64,000 bases of DNA from an uncultured Pelagibacteraceae bacterium. GTDB taxonomy: Bacteria; Pseudomonadota; Alphaproteobacteria; Pelagibacterales; Pelagibacteraceae. Both the position numbers and the translations under genes were made by a program. The notes under the pieces are model-generated. The model was not told the origin of the DNA. It did no database searches and saw only the letters and a program-made list of their open reading frames with translations. Location of the stretch: the NCBI GenBank assembly GCA_902555465.1, contig CACDSN010000005.1:1-64000 (forward strand), in the 5' to 3' direction. This document shows positions 34,679 to 44,467 of this stretch, piece after piece; the first letter of the stretch is position 1, and each line of letters opens with the position of its first letter.

Positions 34679-37363
34679 ATGATAAAAAGAGATCTTTATT
34701 ACGATAGAATACCCACTAAATCATTAAGAGACGATGTAAGATATTTAGGCATTGTTCTAGGCAAAGTTATAAAAGATCAAGAAGGAAAAGATTTTTTTAA
34801 GTTAATTGAGAAAATTAGAAAATTATCAAAAACAAACAAATTTAACTTAAAATCAGATAAATCAAAAAAAAATATTTCAAAAATTTTAATAAAACTTGAT
34901 CCAAAAAAAACTTTAAAAATTACAAGAGCTTTTACACATTTCATGAATCTTTTAAATCTGGCTGAATTAGTTGATGTATCAAGAAATTTAAATGAATATG
35001 AAAATAAAAAAAATATAAATAGTAAGAATATTTTCATTGAAGAAATATTTGAAAAACTCTTTAAAAATACAAAAGTATCAAATAACAAAATTTATAATTT
35101 TGCAAAAAATTTAAATATTGGAATTGTATTAACAGCACATCCTACAGAAGTAAAACGTAGAACTTTAATCCAAAAATATCATAATATAACAGAAATTCTT
35201 GAACAAAAAGATTTGCTTAAAAACTTTCCTTCCAAAACAAAAAATTTGAATAAAAAACTTTACGATGAGTTAACAATAATTTGGAACACTGATGATCTGA
35301 AAAGATTCAGGCCTTCACCATTTGACGAGGCTAGATGGGGATTAGCAATCATAGAAGATAGTTTATGGGAAACAATTCCTAAGGTTTATAGGAGATTAAA
35401 CTCTATTTTTTTAAAAAATATGAACAAAAGTCTTCCAAAAAATTTTAACCCTATTGAATTTGGCTCATGGATGGGTGGAGATAGAGATGGAAATCCTAAT
35501 GTAACCGCAAAAGTTACAAAGGAAGTAATCTTATTATCAAGATGGGAAGCAGCAAAGTTATATGAGAAGGCGTTAACAAAAATAATTAGATCTTATTCTA
35601 TGGAAAAATGTTCAAATAAAATAACCAAAGCTGTAGGCAAATCTTTTGAACCTTATAGGGTTTATCTAAGACCTTTAAGAGATAAAATGCGTAAAACCCA
35701 TAGATTAATTGAACAACATTTAGTAAATGGTCAGCCTTTAGATCAAACTAAGCTTTTAAAAACAAGGGAAGAAATTTTAAAACCTCTCAGAGTAGTTAGA
35801 GAGTCTCTAGAGCAAAATCAATGTGAGAATATCGCCAGTGGAGAACTTCTTGATTTAATGAGAAGAGCCAAGTGTTTTGGCATAAATTTAGCAAGATTGG
35901 ATATACGTCAGGAGTCAGCTAGGCATAGTCAATTATTAGATGAATTTTTTTTAAAAAAATTCAATAAAAGATACTATAAATTAAGTGAGATAGATAAATT
36001 AAAATTTTTTAAATCAGCTTTAACTTCAAAAAGAAACTTTATAAATAAATTTAACTTTAAAAATAAAGAAAATAAAGAAGTTTGGTCAACATTTAAAATA
36101 TTATCTAATGAGCCAAAAGAGTGTTTAGGTGCTTATGTTATATCAATGACTACATCTGCTTCAGATATTTTATCAGTTTCTTTTTTGCAAAAAGAAGCAA
36201 AAATTAAAGATAAATTGAGAGTAGTGCCTTTATTTGAAACTTTGGATGACTTAATAAATTCAAAAAAAATAATGGAAACTTTATTTTCTCAAAGTTGGTA
36301 TCGAAATTTTATAAAAAATAATCAAGAAGTTATGATAGGTTATTCCGACTCAAGTAAAGATGCTGGTAAAATATGTGCAAGCTGGAATCAATATAAAGCA
36401 CAAGAAGAGATTGTTAAGTTAGCAAAAAAATATAAAATTAATATCACATTCTTTCATGGAAGAGGTGGTTCAGCTGGCAGAGGGGGAGGGCCAATTCAAG
36501 CAACTCTTAGGTCTCAACCACCAAATTCTGTTAATGGAAATATAAGGATTACAGACCAAGGTGAAGTCATTCAACAAAAATATGGGTATGAACCATTAGC
36601 TAAATATAATTTATGTAGCTACATAGGAGCTGTAACAGAGGCTTCTTTAAATCCACCACCAGTTCCAAAAAAAAAATGGAGAAATTTAATTGAAAAAATG
36701 TCAGAAATTTCAAAAAGTTCGTATAGAAAAAATATAAATCAAAGTTCCGAATTTATTAAGTATTTCAAAACTGTTACACCACACATTGCTCTTGGTAAAC
36801 TATCAATTGGATCTAGACCATCAAAAAGAAAAAAAACTGACAATATAAAAAGTTTGAGAGCAATTCCATGGGTTTTTGCCTGGACACAAATTAGACTAAT
36901 GTTACCAGCTTGGCTTGGTAGCGCTGAAGCTCTTAGATATTCATATATCAAAAAATTTAGAAAAACTCTATTTGATATGGAAAAGAATTGGCCTTTTTTT
37001 AATTCAATGCTTGATATTTTAGATATGGTTATTTCTAAAGTTGATCCAAATATATCTAAAATTTATGAACAGTATTTGGCTGATGAAAACTTAAAAAGGG
37101 TTGGTAAAAAATTAAGGTTCCAATTCGAACAGATTAAAAGATTAAATACCAATATTACACCTAAAGAAATTCTAAATAGTAGAAAAAAATATAGGACATC
37201 GGTTATTGTACGAAATATATATTCCGAAGTATTAAATGTAATACAACCAATTGTTATAAAAAAATTAAAAGAGAAAAAAAAATCAAAAAATAAAAAATAT
37301 TTAAATGATGCATTAATGACATCTATAGCTGGAATTTCTGCAGCAATGAAAAATACTGGATGA
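34679..37363 (+). CDS. ppc: Phosphoenolpyruvate carboxylase
   Basis: Anaplerotic enzyme (894 aa) that makes oxaloacetate from PEP and bicarbonate. Signatures in order: 'VLTAHPTEVKRRTL' (catalytic histidine about residue 156), 'MGGDRDGNPNVTA' (about 264-276), 'ARLDIRQES', 'MIGYSDSSKDAG' and 'FHGRGGSAGRGGGP' (about 595-608). It ends in the conserved 'NTG' carboxy-terminus. Its N-terminal third is lysine-rich, as usual in this genome. It is 21 nt downstream of the FAH gene and 1 base before ccdA. Confidence 0.96.
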   Translation: MIKRDLYYDRIPTKSLRDDVRYLGIVLGKVIKDQEGKDFFKLIEKIRKLSKTNKFNLKSDKSKKNISKILIKLDPKKTLKITRAFTHFMNLLNLAELVDVSRNLNEYENKKNINSKNIFIEEIFEKLFKNTKVSNNKIYNFAKNLNIGIVLTAHPTEVKRRTLIQKYHNITEILEQKDLLKNFPSKTKNLNKKLYDELTIIWNTDDLKRFRPSPFDEARWGLAIIEDSLWETIPKVYRRLNSIFLKNMNKSLPKNFNPIEFGSWMGGDRDGNPNVTAKVTKEVILLSRWEAAKLYEKALTKIIRSYSMEKCSNKITKAVGKSFEPYRVYLRPLRDKMRKTHRLIEQHLVNGQPLDQTKLLKTREEILKPLRVVRESLEQNQCENIASGELLDLMRRAKCFGINLARLDIRQESARHSQLLDEFFLKKFNKRYYKLSEIDKLKFFKSALTSKRNFINKFNFKNKENKEVWSTFKILSNEPKECLGAYVISMTTSASDILSVSFLQKEAKIKDKLRVVPLFETLDDLINSKKIMETLFSQSWYRNFIKNNQEVMIGYSDSSKDAGKICASWNQYKAQEEIVKLAKKYKINITFFHGRGGSAGRGGGPIQATLRSQPPNSVNGNIRITDQGEVIQQKYGYEPLAKYNLCSYIGAVTEASLNPPPVPKKKWRNLIEKMSEISKSSYRKNINQSSEFIKYFKTVTPHIALGKLSIGSRPSKRKKTDNIKSLRAIPWVFAWTQIRLMLPAWLGSAEALRYSYIKKFRKTLFDMEKNWPFFNSMLDILDMVISKVDPNISKIYEQYLADENLKRVGKKLRFQFEQIKRLNTNITPKEILNSRKKYRTSVIVRNIYSEVLNVIQPIVIKKLKEKKKSKNKKYLNDALMTSIAGISAAMKNTG

Positions 37364-37364
37364 T

Positions 37365-38069
37365 ATGACTGAGTTATTAATAGCTTTTGGTGCAGGATTA
37401 ATTAGTTTTTTGTCACCATGTGTATTACCACTAATTCCTGGTTATATTTCATATATTTCTGGAACTACATATAATGAACTTTTAGAAACAAAGGTTAAGC
37501 TTTCTCCATTAATATTTTTTACACTTGGTTTTTCAATTGTATTTATACTTTTTGGTGCAGCCGCTACATTTATCGGACAGTTATTTTTAAGTTATTCAAA
37601 CGAATTAAGAATAGTCGCGGGAATAATAATAATAATTTTTTCGTTACATATTTTAGGTTTTTTAAATTTGAAATTTTTTAATTATGAAAAAAGATTTCAA
37701 GTATCAAATAATAACGGTTTGTTGGGACCAATTTTATTAGGTATGGCTTTTGGGTTTGGTTGGACACCGTGTATTGGACCAATTTTAGGTTCAATATTAG
37801 TTTTAGCAACTACAGAAGAATCTTTAATTAGAGGTATAATTTTATTATGTTTTTATTCATTGGGTTTAGCAATTCCTTTTATTCTTTCAGGGCTATTGAT
37901 ACAAAAATTTATAGGTGTTTCAAATAAACTGAAATCAAAAATGAAATTAATTGTAAATATAAGTGGATATTTGCTTTTAGTAACTGGAATTCTTATTTTA
38001 ACAAATCAATTACAGACATTAGGTTTTTATTTAATTGAATATTTTCCTATTTTACAAAAACTTGGCTAA
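37365..38069 (+). CDS. ccdA: CcdA-type thiol-disulfide membrane transporter
   Basis: Inner-membrane protein (234 aa, six helices) related to the DsbD core. It carries reducing power from cytoplasmic thioredoxin to the periplasm for cytochrome c maturation. The two redox cysteines are in 'SFLSPCVLPLIPGYISY' (helix 1) and 'GWTPCIGPILGSIL' (helix 4). 'LGMAFGFGWTPC' is the standard family motif. It starts 1 nt after ppc, so the two are likely co-transcribed although unrelated in function. Confidence 0.9.
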   Translation: MTELLIAFGAGLISFLSPCVLPLIPGYISYISGTTYNELLETKVKLSPLIFFTLGFSIVFILFGAAATFIGQLFLSYSNELRIVAGIIIIIFSLHILGFLNLKFFNYEKRFQVSNNNGLLGPILLGMAFGFGWTPCIGPILGSILVLATTEESLIRGIILLCFYSLGLAIPFILSGLLIQKFIGVSNKLKSKMKLIVNISGYLLLVTGILILTNQLQTLGFYLIEYFPILQKLG

Positions 38070-38084
38070 GCGTTATAATTAAAA

Positions 38085-39104
38085 ATGTCCTTAAGCTATT
38101 TAATTGGTCAGTCAACAAAGTTTGTTTGGTATTCTACACATTATTTAATTTCATTTAAATACGCAACACCAATCAAAATTGATCGCCAAAATCCTCCACC
38201 TTTTTTTAAAAAGATGCCATCAGGTAAAAAATTATTCTATGAAATGTTAAAATTATTTAATGAAGAAAGAAAATATATAAATCAAAATAAGTATAAAATT
38301 CCAAAAACTAATGTGAATGACTTTGCCGATATAGTTAAAGGGAGTTTTAATTTTTTTATGGATCTTCCTAAAATTGACAAAAGAAGAACTGAAAAAAAAT
38401 TTAATGATTTAAATGAAAAAAATGAAGATCTACCAAAATACTTTTTAAGGAATTTTCATTACCAAACTGATGGATATCTTAGCGAAAATTCAGCTAATTT
38501 GTATGAATTTCAAGTTGAAACATTATTTTCTGGTTCAGCAGCTACGATGAGAAGATTCTCTTTATTACCTATAATTGAATATTTAAATTCTAGAGATCCA
38601 GACCTTAGTTTCTTAGATATTGGAACAGGCTCAGGCGAGTTTATAAAAACGATAAAGTATAATTTTCCCAAATTAAATATTACTTGTTCAGATATTTCTA
38701 AAGCATATTTAGAGGTTGCAAAAAAAAAATTAAAAAAATTTACAGATATAAATTTCAAAAATTGCAAAGGAGAGGATTTACCATTTGAAAATGAATCTTT
38801 CGATATTATAAATTCAGTTTATTTATTTCATGAGGTTCCATCAGCTATAAGATCAAAGATTTTTTTAGAAATATCTAGAGTACTTAAAAAAGATGGAGTT
38901 TTCATTTTAACAGACTCACTTCAACTTGGAGATAATTATATTCTTGATCCATTACTGGAATTTTTTCCGTATTCAACACATGAACCTTATTATTCTAAAT
39001 ATATAAGAGAAGACTTGGTGAATAATGCTGAAAAGTTTGGTTTAAAAATGTATTACTCTAAGAACGCTTATCTTTCAAAAACTTTAGCTTTTAAGAAAAT
39101 ATAA
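38085..39104 (+). CDS. SAM-dependent class I methyltransferase
   Basis: 339-aa protein with an N-terminal helical region of about 150 residues and a C-terminal Methyltransf_11 domain. SAM-binding motif I 'FLDIGTGSGEFIKTI' (about residues 180-194), 'NITCSDISKAYLEVA', 'GEDLPFENESFDIINSVYLFHEV' region (about 228-250) and 'VLKKDGVFILTDS'. The methyl acceptor is not evident; the N-terminal extension resembles that of stand-alone UbiE-like lipid or quinone methyltransferases. It is tail to tail with the oxygenase gene. Confidence 0.8.
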   Translation: MSLSYLIGQSTKFVWYSTHYLISFKYATPIKIDRQNPPPFFKKMPSGKKLFYEMLKLFNEERKYINQNKYKIPKTNVNDFADIVKGSFNFFMDLPKIDKRRTEKKFNDLNEKNEDLPKYFLRNFHYQTDGYLSENSANLYEFQVETLFSGSAATMRRFSLLPIIEYLNSRDPDLSFLDIGTGSGEFIKTIKYNFPKLNITCSDISKAYLEVAKKKLKKFTDINFKNCKGEDLPFENESFDIINSVYLFHEVPSAIRSKIFLEISRVLKKDGVFILTDSLQLGDNYILDPLLEFFPYSTHEPYYSKYIREDLVNNAEKFGLKMYYSKNAYLSKTLAFKKI

Positions 39105-39111
39105 ATTATAT

Positions 39112-40224
39112 TTAATTTATTCCAAACTTTCTTTTTAGATGTCTTAATTTACCTTCAGTACTATCGAAATCTAGATAACACCCTTGTAAAAACCTTCTTC
39201 CTTCATTAGGATTAAATGCTGTTCTTCCATGTAATAATCTATGATTATCCATCATCATTAGATCACCAGGCATCAACTTAAATTCTATTCTGTATTTATT
39301 TGAATTATATAAGTCAGATAAATATTTTCTTGCTTCATAATAAAGTTCTAATTCCTTTTTTTCTAAAATTGGAACATAGTCTAAACGTGTACTAAATCTT
39401 ACACTTTTAAAGTTTTTATTTAGGTCAAGGTGAATTAGTTCTGACCAACTTTCTAAAACAACATCTTTATCAATAAATCTAAATCGTACTTTTACAGATG
39501 AAAGAATATCGTAATATTCTGGTTTTACTTTTTTAAGCATTTCAGAAACTGTATATCCGTCAACTAATGTTGAATAACCACCGCTTACTTCGTTTTCAAT
39601 ACAATGAAGAATTTGAATACATGGAGGAAGAGGATTTCTATATGGGTTATCAGTATGAGGCGTTAAATGAAGACCTGTATATGCCAAATCATTTGGATTA
39701 GGTTTTGATTTTACATCAAAATGTTCTCCAAAATTTGTTCTTTTTACACTTCCTATAGAATTTCCAAATTGAATTAAAAAATTATTTTTGGTTGGGATAT
39801 TTTTTATTATTACAAAACCATATTTATAAAATGAAATAAGCATTTCATACATTTCTTTAGTGTCAAAAAATCCATCTTTATATTCGAAATTTTTTATATT
39901 CTTGAGATTGCAATCCCATTGAACTTTTTTTATTGAATCTAATTCATTATCAACACCAGCAAATTCAGATGACAATTTTTTAATCTCATATTTAGAGATA
40001 ATACCGTCGTTAAATTTAACATTTAAATATTCTCCATCTATCTTAGCTTCATCAATATCAATTTTAAAATTCATAGTTGCAGGATCAAATAATCTTTGTT
40101 GTGTTCCTGGATCCAAATGTTCACTTTCGCTAACCCTTTCTCTCAACCAAAATGGATGAATTTCTTTTTTTGATCCATCAGTATCTAAGATAACTTTTTT
40201 ATTATTTTTGAGTTCAATTTTCAT
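39112..40224 (-). CDS. Gamma-butyrobetaine-hydroxylase-like Fe(II)/2-oxoglutarate dioxygenase
   Basis: 370-aa oxygenase with an N-terminal DUF971-type domain (about residues 1-85) and a C-terminal TauD-like jelly-roll. Iron ligands: 'HLTPHTDNPYR' (His and Asp, about residues 188-190) and 'DNHRLLHGRTAF' (distal His, about 335). The 2-oxoglutarate arginine is in 'EGRRFLQGCYLD'. The overall form is that of gamma-butyrobetaine/trimethyllysine hydroxylases, but the N-terminal zinc cysteines are missing ('LRERVSESEHLDP'). Substrate is likely a quaternary-amine or related osmolyte; uncertain. Confidence 0.8.
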   Translation of the reverse strand: MKIELKNNKKVILDTDGSKKEIHPFWLRERVSESEHLDPGTQQRLFDPATMNFKIDIDEAKIDGEYLNVKFNDGIISKYEIKKLSSEFAGVDNELDSIKKVQWDCNLKNIKNFEYKDGFFDTKEMYEMLISFYKYGFVIIKNIPTKNNFLIQFGNSIGSVKRTNFGEHFDVKSKPNPNDLAYTGLHLTPHTDNPYRNPLPPCIQILHCIENEVSGGYSTLVDGYTVSEMLKKVKPEYYDILSSVKVRFRFIDKDVVLESWSELIHLDLNKNFKSVRFSTRLDYVPILEKKELELYYEARKYLSDLYNSNKYRIEFKLMPGDLMMMDNHRLLHGRTAFNPNEGRRFLQGCYLDFDSTEGKLRHLKRKFGIN

Positions 40225-40288
40225 TTAAGTCCAAGGATTATTTAAAATTTTGCTTTAATCAAGATAAATTAAATAGTAAGAAGTAAAA

Positions 40289-41086
40289 ATGGACTCTAAA
40301 AGTTATCGAACATACTCAAATTTTTTGAAATCTTTATCATTCAAATTAACAAGATTTTACTACAAAAAATTAGATAAAAACTTTGTTGTTTATAACAAGC
40401 TTAAAGGAAAAGGATATGACCCAGTAACAACATCTGACAAAGCTTTCGAAAAATTCATTAGAAAAGAAATAAAAAAAAGATTTCCGACTCACCAAATTAT
40501 TGGTGAAGAGTTTGGCAAAAGTAAAAATAAAAGTAAATTTTCATGGATCATTGATCCAATTGATGGTACGAGATCTTACGTTTCAGGTAACCCAACATGG
40601 AGTAATTTGATATCACTAAATTATAATAGAATTCCAGTTATTGGTCTGGCAAATTTTCCTAAATTAAAAAAATTTTATATAAATATAAATAAAACTACTG
40701 CCTATGTTTATGAAAATAAAAAAAAAAGAAGACTAAAAGTAAACAAAAAAATTAATTTTAAAAATATAAAACTTGCTGCAGCATTTCATGGATGGCTACC
40801 AATACAAAAACAATTAAAAATTAAAAAATTTTTAAATAAAATGCAATTTCCATGCTTTGATGCATTAACATATGCTCAGCTTGCTGAAGGAAGAATTGAT
40901 GTCGTTGTTCAATGTGCAAATAAAATTTGGGACATTCATCCTTTAATACCAATTATTAATGCAGCAGGGGGAATCGTTTCGACTTGGGATAATAAAAATC
41001 CGGTATTAGCTGGGAATATCGTAGTTTCAAATAATAAAGTTAATCATTTAAAAATTTTGAAGCTTCTTAAACCAGCTTTAAAATGA
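40289..41086 (+). CDS. Inositol-monophosphatase-family phosphatase (HisN-like)
   Basis: Mg-dependent phosphatase (265 aa). Metal-binding motifs: 'IIGEEFG' (about residues 70-76), 'WIIDPIDGTRSYVSG' (about 88-102) and 'IWDIHPLIPIINAAGG' (about 213-228). The 'DPIDGTRSY' form is frequent in histidinol-phosphatases of the HisN type; inositol-1-phosphate or fructose bisphosphate cannot be ruled out. The 3' end overlaps the amidotransferase ATG by 4 nt. The region is A-rich with many AAA lysine codons. Confidence 0.85.
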   Translation: MDSKSYRTYSNFLKSLSFKLTRFYYKKLDKNFVVYNKLKGKGYDPVTTSDKAFEKFIRKEIKKRFPTHQIIGEEFGKSKNKSKFSWIIDPIDGTRSYVSGNPTWSNLISLNYNRIPVIGLANFPKLKKFYININKTTAYVYENKKKRRLKVNKKINFKNIKLAAAFHGWLPIQKQLKIKKFLNKMQFPCFDALTYAQLAEGRIDVVVQCANKIWDIHPLIPIINAAGGIVSTWDNKNPVLAGNIVVSNNKVNHLKILKLLKPALK

Positions 41087-41805
41087 AAAACGTAATAATT
41101 TTACAACATATCAAAATAGAAGACCCAGGCTACATAAAAGATTTGATGATTAAAGATAAAGTAAATTTAACTACTATAGAATTAGATGAAGGAGAAAAAA
41201 TCCCTAAAAATCTTAATAACTTTGATGCAATGTTTTGTATGGGCGGTCCAATGGATACTTGGATGGAAAAAGATTATCCATGGTTAATAGAAGAAAAAAA
41301 AAGAATAAGAGAATTTGTCGTAGAATTAAAAAAACCATATTTAGGTTTCTGTTTAGGTTGTCAATTACTTGGGGAAGTTATTGGTGGTCAAGTTACAAGA
41401 TCTGAACCATCTGAGATAGGAATTTTAGATATAGAATTTATTGAAAATAAAAATAAGGATAATTTATTTTCTTCATTCCCAAATCAAATTAAATCACTTC
41501 AGTGGCATTCTTATGAAGTGCAAAATTTAGAAAATAATAAAGATGTTACATTAATAGCATCTTCAGCAGTCACTAAATATCAAATTTTTAAATATCAAAA
41601 TCATGCTTACGGAATCCAATTTCATATAGAAATAAAAGATACAACTGTCAATGAATGGGGTTGCGTGCCAGAGTACAAGTCTGCATTGGAAAAACAACTT
41701 GGATCTGGAGCTCTAGATAAATTTGATAAGGCTGCTAAAGAAAATATAGCAGATATGAATAAATATTCTGAGGTTTTATACAAAAATTTCAAACAATTAG
41801 CTTAA
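41083..41805 (+). CDS. Class I glutamine amidotransferase domain protein
   Basis: Stand-alone GATase1 (240 aa) of the GuaA-like/YfeJ group. The nucleophile elbow is 'YLGFCLGCQLLGEVIGG' (cysteine about residue 91), and the triad is completed by His-x-Glu in 'GIQFHIEIKD' (about 185). 'MFCMGGPMDTW' forms the oxyanion region. No synthetase domain is attached, so its acceptor or its use as a gamma-glutamyl hydrolase is unknown. It overlaps the HisN-like gene by 4 nt and precedes the peptide ABC operon by about 60 nt. Confidence 0.82.
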   Translation: MKNVIILQHIKIEDPGYIKDLMIKDKVNLTTIELDEGEKIPKNLNNFDAMFCMGGPMDTWMEKDYPWLIEEKKRIREFVVELKKPYLGFCLGCQLLGEVIGGQVTRSEPSEIGILDIEFIENKNKDNLFSSFPNQIKSLQWHSYEVQNLENNKDVTLIASSAVTKYQIFKYQNHAYGIQFHIEIKDTTVNEWGCVPEYKSALEKQLGSGALDKFDKAAKENIADMNKYSEVLYKNFKQLA

Positions 41806-41869
41806 TAAATCATCTTTCCTTTTCAAAAATTTATAACTACACTTAAAAAAAAAAATATTGGAGGGGAAA

Positions 41870-43429
41870 ATGAATTTTAGATCTTTATCAAAAATTCTTT
41901 TGGCTGTTTTATTAATTTTTGCAACAAATACTTCATTTGCAAAAACAATTAAATGGTCAATGCAAGGAGATAGTTTAACACTAGATCCACATGCACAAAA
42001 CGAAGGTCCAACAACTCAAGTATCAAGACAAGTTTATGAAGCGCTAGTTACTAGAGGTTTAGATATGTCAATTGGACCACAATTAGCAACTAAATGGAAA
42101 GCTGTTGATCCAAATACATGGTACTTTTTCTTGAGAGAAGATGTTAAGTTTTCTAATGGTCAACAAATGACTTCTGAAGATGTTGTATTTAGTATTTTAA
42201 GAGCAAAGCAACCAACATCTGATTTTAAAGAATATATTAGTACTATTTCATCAGTTAAAGCTATCGATGATTATACAGTTCAAATTAAAACAAGTAAACC
42301 AAATCCTATTCTTTTGAACCAACTTTCAAATATATTTGTAATGTCCAAACAATGGTCAAATGAAAATTTTGCTACAGCTCCACAAAACTGGGATGCTGGA
42401 CAAGAAACATTTTCTGCAGTCAATGCTATGGGTACTGGTCCATTTAAAATTACTTTAAGAGAACCAAATACAAAAACTGTTTTCAAAAAGAATAAAAAAT
42501 GGTGGGGTGATGTAGAACATAACATAACTGAAATACAATTGCTTCCAATAAAAAATGCCGCGACAAGAGTTGCTGCTTTATTATCAGGAGAAATTGATAT
42601 TGTTACTGACGCTCCAGTACAAGACTTGAATAGAATATCTTCATCTGCTGGTCACAAGGTTGAGAGTACTCCACAAATGAGAACAATATTCCTTGGAATG
42701 GACCAAGCTGCTGATCAATTAAGATCTGGTAATACCGGCGATAATCCATTTAAGAAAAAACAGGTGAGACAAGCTCTTTACCAAGCAATTGATATTGAGG
42801 CTATCAAGAAAAAAGTTATGAGAGGTTTAAGTGAACCTGCGGGAATAATAACTTTCCCAGGAGTTACAGGTTATACAAAAGCACTTGATAAAAGACTTCC
42901 ATATGACATTGATGCTGCAAAACAATTGTTAGCAGACGCAGGTTATCCTGATGGTTTTGAAGTTGAATTAAGATGTCCAAATGACAGATATGTAAATGAC
43001 GAAGCTATTTGTACAGCTGTTGTTGGTATGCTTGGAAAAATAGGTGTTAAAGTAAATCTATTTGCTCAAACAAAAAGTAAACACTTTAAAGAACTTAAAG
43101 ACGACCAAGGTGATTTTTATATGCTAGGTTGGGGTGTTCCTACTTTAGACAGTCACTATGTTTTCCATTACTTATACGAATCTGGAGCTAGCTGGAATAA
43201 AGTTAACTTTAGTAATGCAGATGTTGATGCTGCTATTAGAGTTATGGAAGGTGAAGTCGATCTAGAGAAGAGAAATGCTGCAATTGCAAAAGCTTGGGAA
43301 ATTGTTAAAGATGATATTTCATATCTTCCTTTACACCACCAAGTAATTTCTTGGGCATCTAAATCAAATGTTGATGTTCCTATAAGACCTAATAATGAAC
43401 CATTATTTAGGTTTTCTAGAGTAAATTAA
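41870..43429 (+). CDS. Peptide/opine ABC transporter substrate-binding protein (family 5)
   Basis: Secreted binding protein (519 aa from the chosen ATG) with signal peptide 'MNFRSLSKILLAVLLIFATNTSFA'. SBP_bac_5 signature in 'WKAVDPNTWYFFLREDVKFSNGQ' and typical mid-region 'MGTGPFKI' and 'NPFKKKQVRQALYQAID'. The ORF track begins at a TTG in the ribosome-binding region; the ATG at 41870 follows GGAGGGGAAA and gives a clean signal peptide. Likely binds di/oligopeptides or similar amino compounds. A hairpin follows its stop. Confidence 0.9.
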   Translation: MNFRSLSKILLAVLLIFATNTSFAKTIKWSMQGDSLTLDPHAQNEGPTTQVSRQVYEALVTRGLDMSIGPQLATKWKAVDPNTWYFFLREDVKFSNGQQMTSEDVVFSILRAKQPTSDFKEYISTISSVKAIDDYTVQIKTSKPNPILLNQLSNIFVMSKQWSNENFATAPQNWDAGQETFSAVNAMGTGPFKITLREPNTKTVFKKNKKWWGDVEHNITEIQLLPIKNAATRVAALLSGEIDIVTDAPVQDLNRISSSAGHKVESTPQMRTIFLGMDQAADQLRSGNTGDNPFKKKQVRQALYQAIDIEAIKKKVMRGLSEPAGIITFPGVTGYTKALDKRLPYDIDAAKQLLADAGYPDGFEVELRCPNDRYVNDEAICTAVVGMLGKIGVKVNLFAQTKSKHFKELKDDQGDFYMLGWGVPTLDSHYVFHYLYESGASWNKVNFSNADVDAAIRVMEGEVDLEKRNAAIAKAWEIVKDDISYLPLHHQVISWASKSNVDVPIRPNNEPLFRFSRVN

Positions 43430-43440
43430 ATATAAAATTT

Positions 43441-43465
43441 ACAAGCCCTTTTTAAAAGGGCTTGT
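43441..43465 (+). terminator. Hairpin between peptide-binding protein and permease genes
   Basis: ACAAGCCCTTTT-T-AAAAGGGCTTGT, a perfect 12-bp inverted repeat, 12 nt after the binding-protein stop and 19 nt before the permease start. The T-run lies inside the loop side, not after the stem, so it may act more as a transcript-end protector or partial terminator than a full stop. Confidence 0.6.
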
Positions 43466-43483
43466 AACTTAAGTTTTCATAAA

Positions 43484-44467
43484 TTGATTAAATATTTTTT
43501 CAAACGTCTGTTCCAGTCAGCAGTAGTTATGTTGATCGTTGCATTTGTTTCATTTTCATTATTTAATTTTGTTGGAGATCCTATTAATAATATGGTTGGA
43601 GAAGAAACCTCTGATGAAGAGAGATCTCAATTAAGAGAGTCATTAGGTTTAAATGATCCAGTTCATATACAATTTTCAAGATTTATAGTAAATGCCTCAC
43701 AAGGAGAATTTGGAATATCTTATCAACTTAGAAGACCCGTTTCAGAATTAATTACTGAAAGATTACCAGCAACAATAGAACTAGTTTTAATTTCTGCTTT
43801 AATTGCCCTTGTTTCAGGAACTTTACTCGGAGTTTATACGGGTATAAATCGAAAAGGATTTCTAAGTGATGCTATATTAGCAATCTCTTTATTAGGAGTT
43901 TCACTTCCTACTTTTGTAATCGGAATATTATTTATATATCTTTTTGCTGTTATACTTGGAGTTTTACCATCTTTTGGAAGAGGCGAGGTTGTAGATCTTG
44001 GTTTTTGGTCCACAGGCTTCCTAACTATAACAGGACTGAAAGCAATTATTTTGCCATCAGTCACTCTAAGCCTTTTTCAAATGACATACATTATAAGACT
44101 AGTCCGTGCAGAAATGATGGAAATACTACAAACCGATTATATTAAATTTGCTAAAGCTAGAGGATTAAGTGAAAAAAGTATTTATTATAAACATGCTTTA
44201 AAAAATGGATTAATTCCAGTAATTACAATTGCAGGGATTAATATTGGTACATTAATCGCATTTTCTATAATTACCGAAACTGTTTTTCAATGGCCAGGTA
44301 TGGGATTTTTATTTATTCAAGCTGTCCAGTTTGTTGATATTCCAATAATGTCGGCTTACCTTTTTTTTATTGCTTTTGTGTTCGTAATGATAAATTTTAT
44401 TGTTGATATCCTGTATTATTTCATTGATCCTCGTATCAGAGTAAAAGCGGAGGCAGCTAGTGGATAA
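43484..44467 (+). CDS. Peptide ABC transporter permease (DppB-like)
   Basis: Inner-membrane subunit (327 aa, about six helices). N-terminus 'MIKYFFKRLFQSAVVMLIVAFVSF' is typical of DppB/OppB. The ATPase-contacting EAA loop is 'RAEMMEILQTDYIKFAKARGLSEKS' region (about residues 208-232). The start is a TTG; there is no in-frame ATG near it and family alignment supports this position. The 3' end overlaps the next permease by 8 nt. Confidence 0.92.
   Translation: MIKYFFKRLFQSAVVMLIVAFVSFSLFNFVGDPINNMVGEETSDEERSQLRESLGLNDPVHIQFSRFIVNASQGEFGISYQLRRPVSELITERLPATIELVLISALIALVSGTLLGVYTGINRKGFLSDAILAISLLGVSLPTFVIGILFIYLFAVILGVLPSFGRGEVVDLGFWSTGFLTITGLKAIILPSVTLSLFQMTYIIRLVRAEMMEILQTDYIKFAKARGLSEKSIYYKHALKNGLIPVITIAGINIGTLIAFSIITETVFQWPGMGFLFIQAVQFVDIPIMSAYLFFIAFVFVMINFIVDILYYFIDPRIRVKAEAASG

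Noticed and set aside
34777-35088. 103-aa minus-strand ORF inside ppc
   Set aside because: It is the antisense shadow of lysine/asparagine-rich codons, composed of F, S and L, with no family signal.
41858-41869. TTG start for the peptide-binding protein
   Set aside because: It lies inside the ribosome-binding sequence GGAGGGG; ATG at 41870 gives a proper signal peptide.
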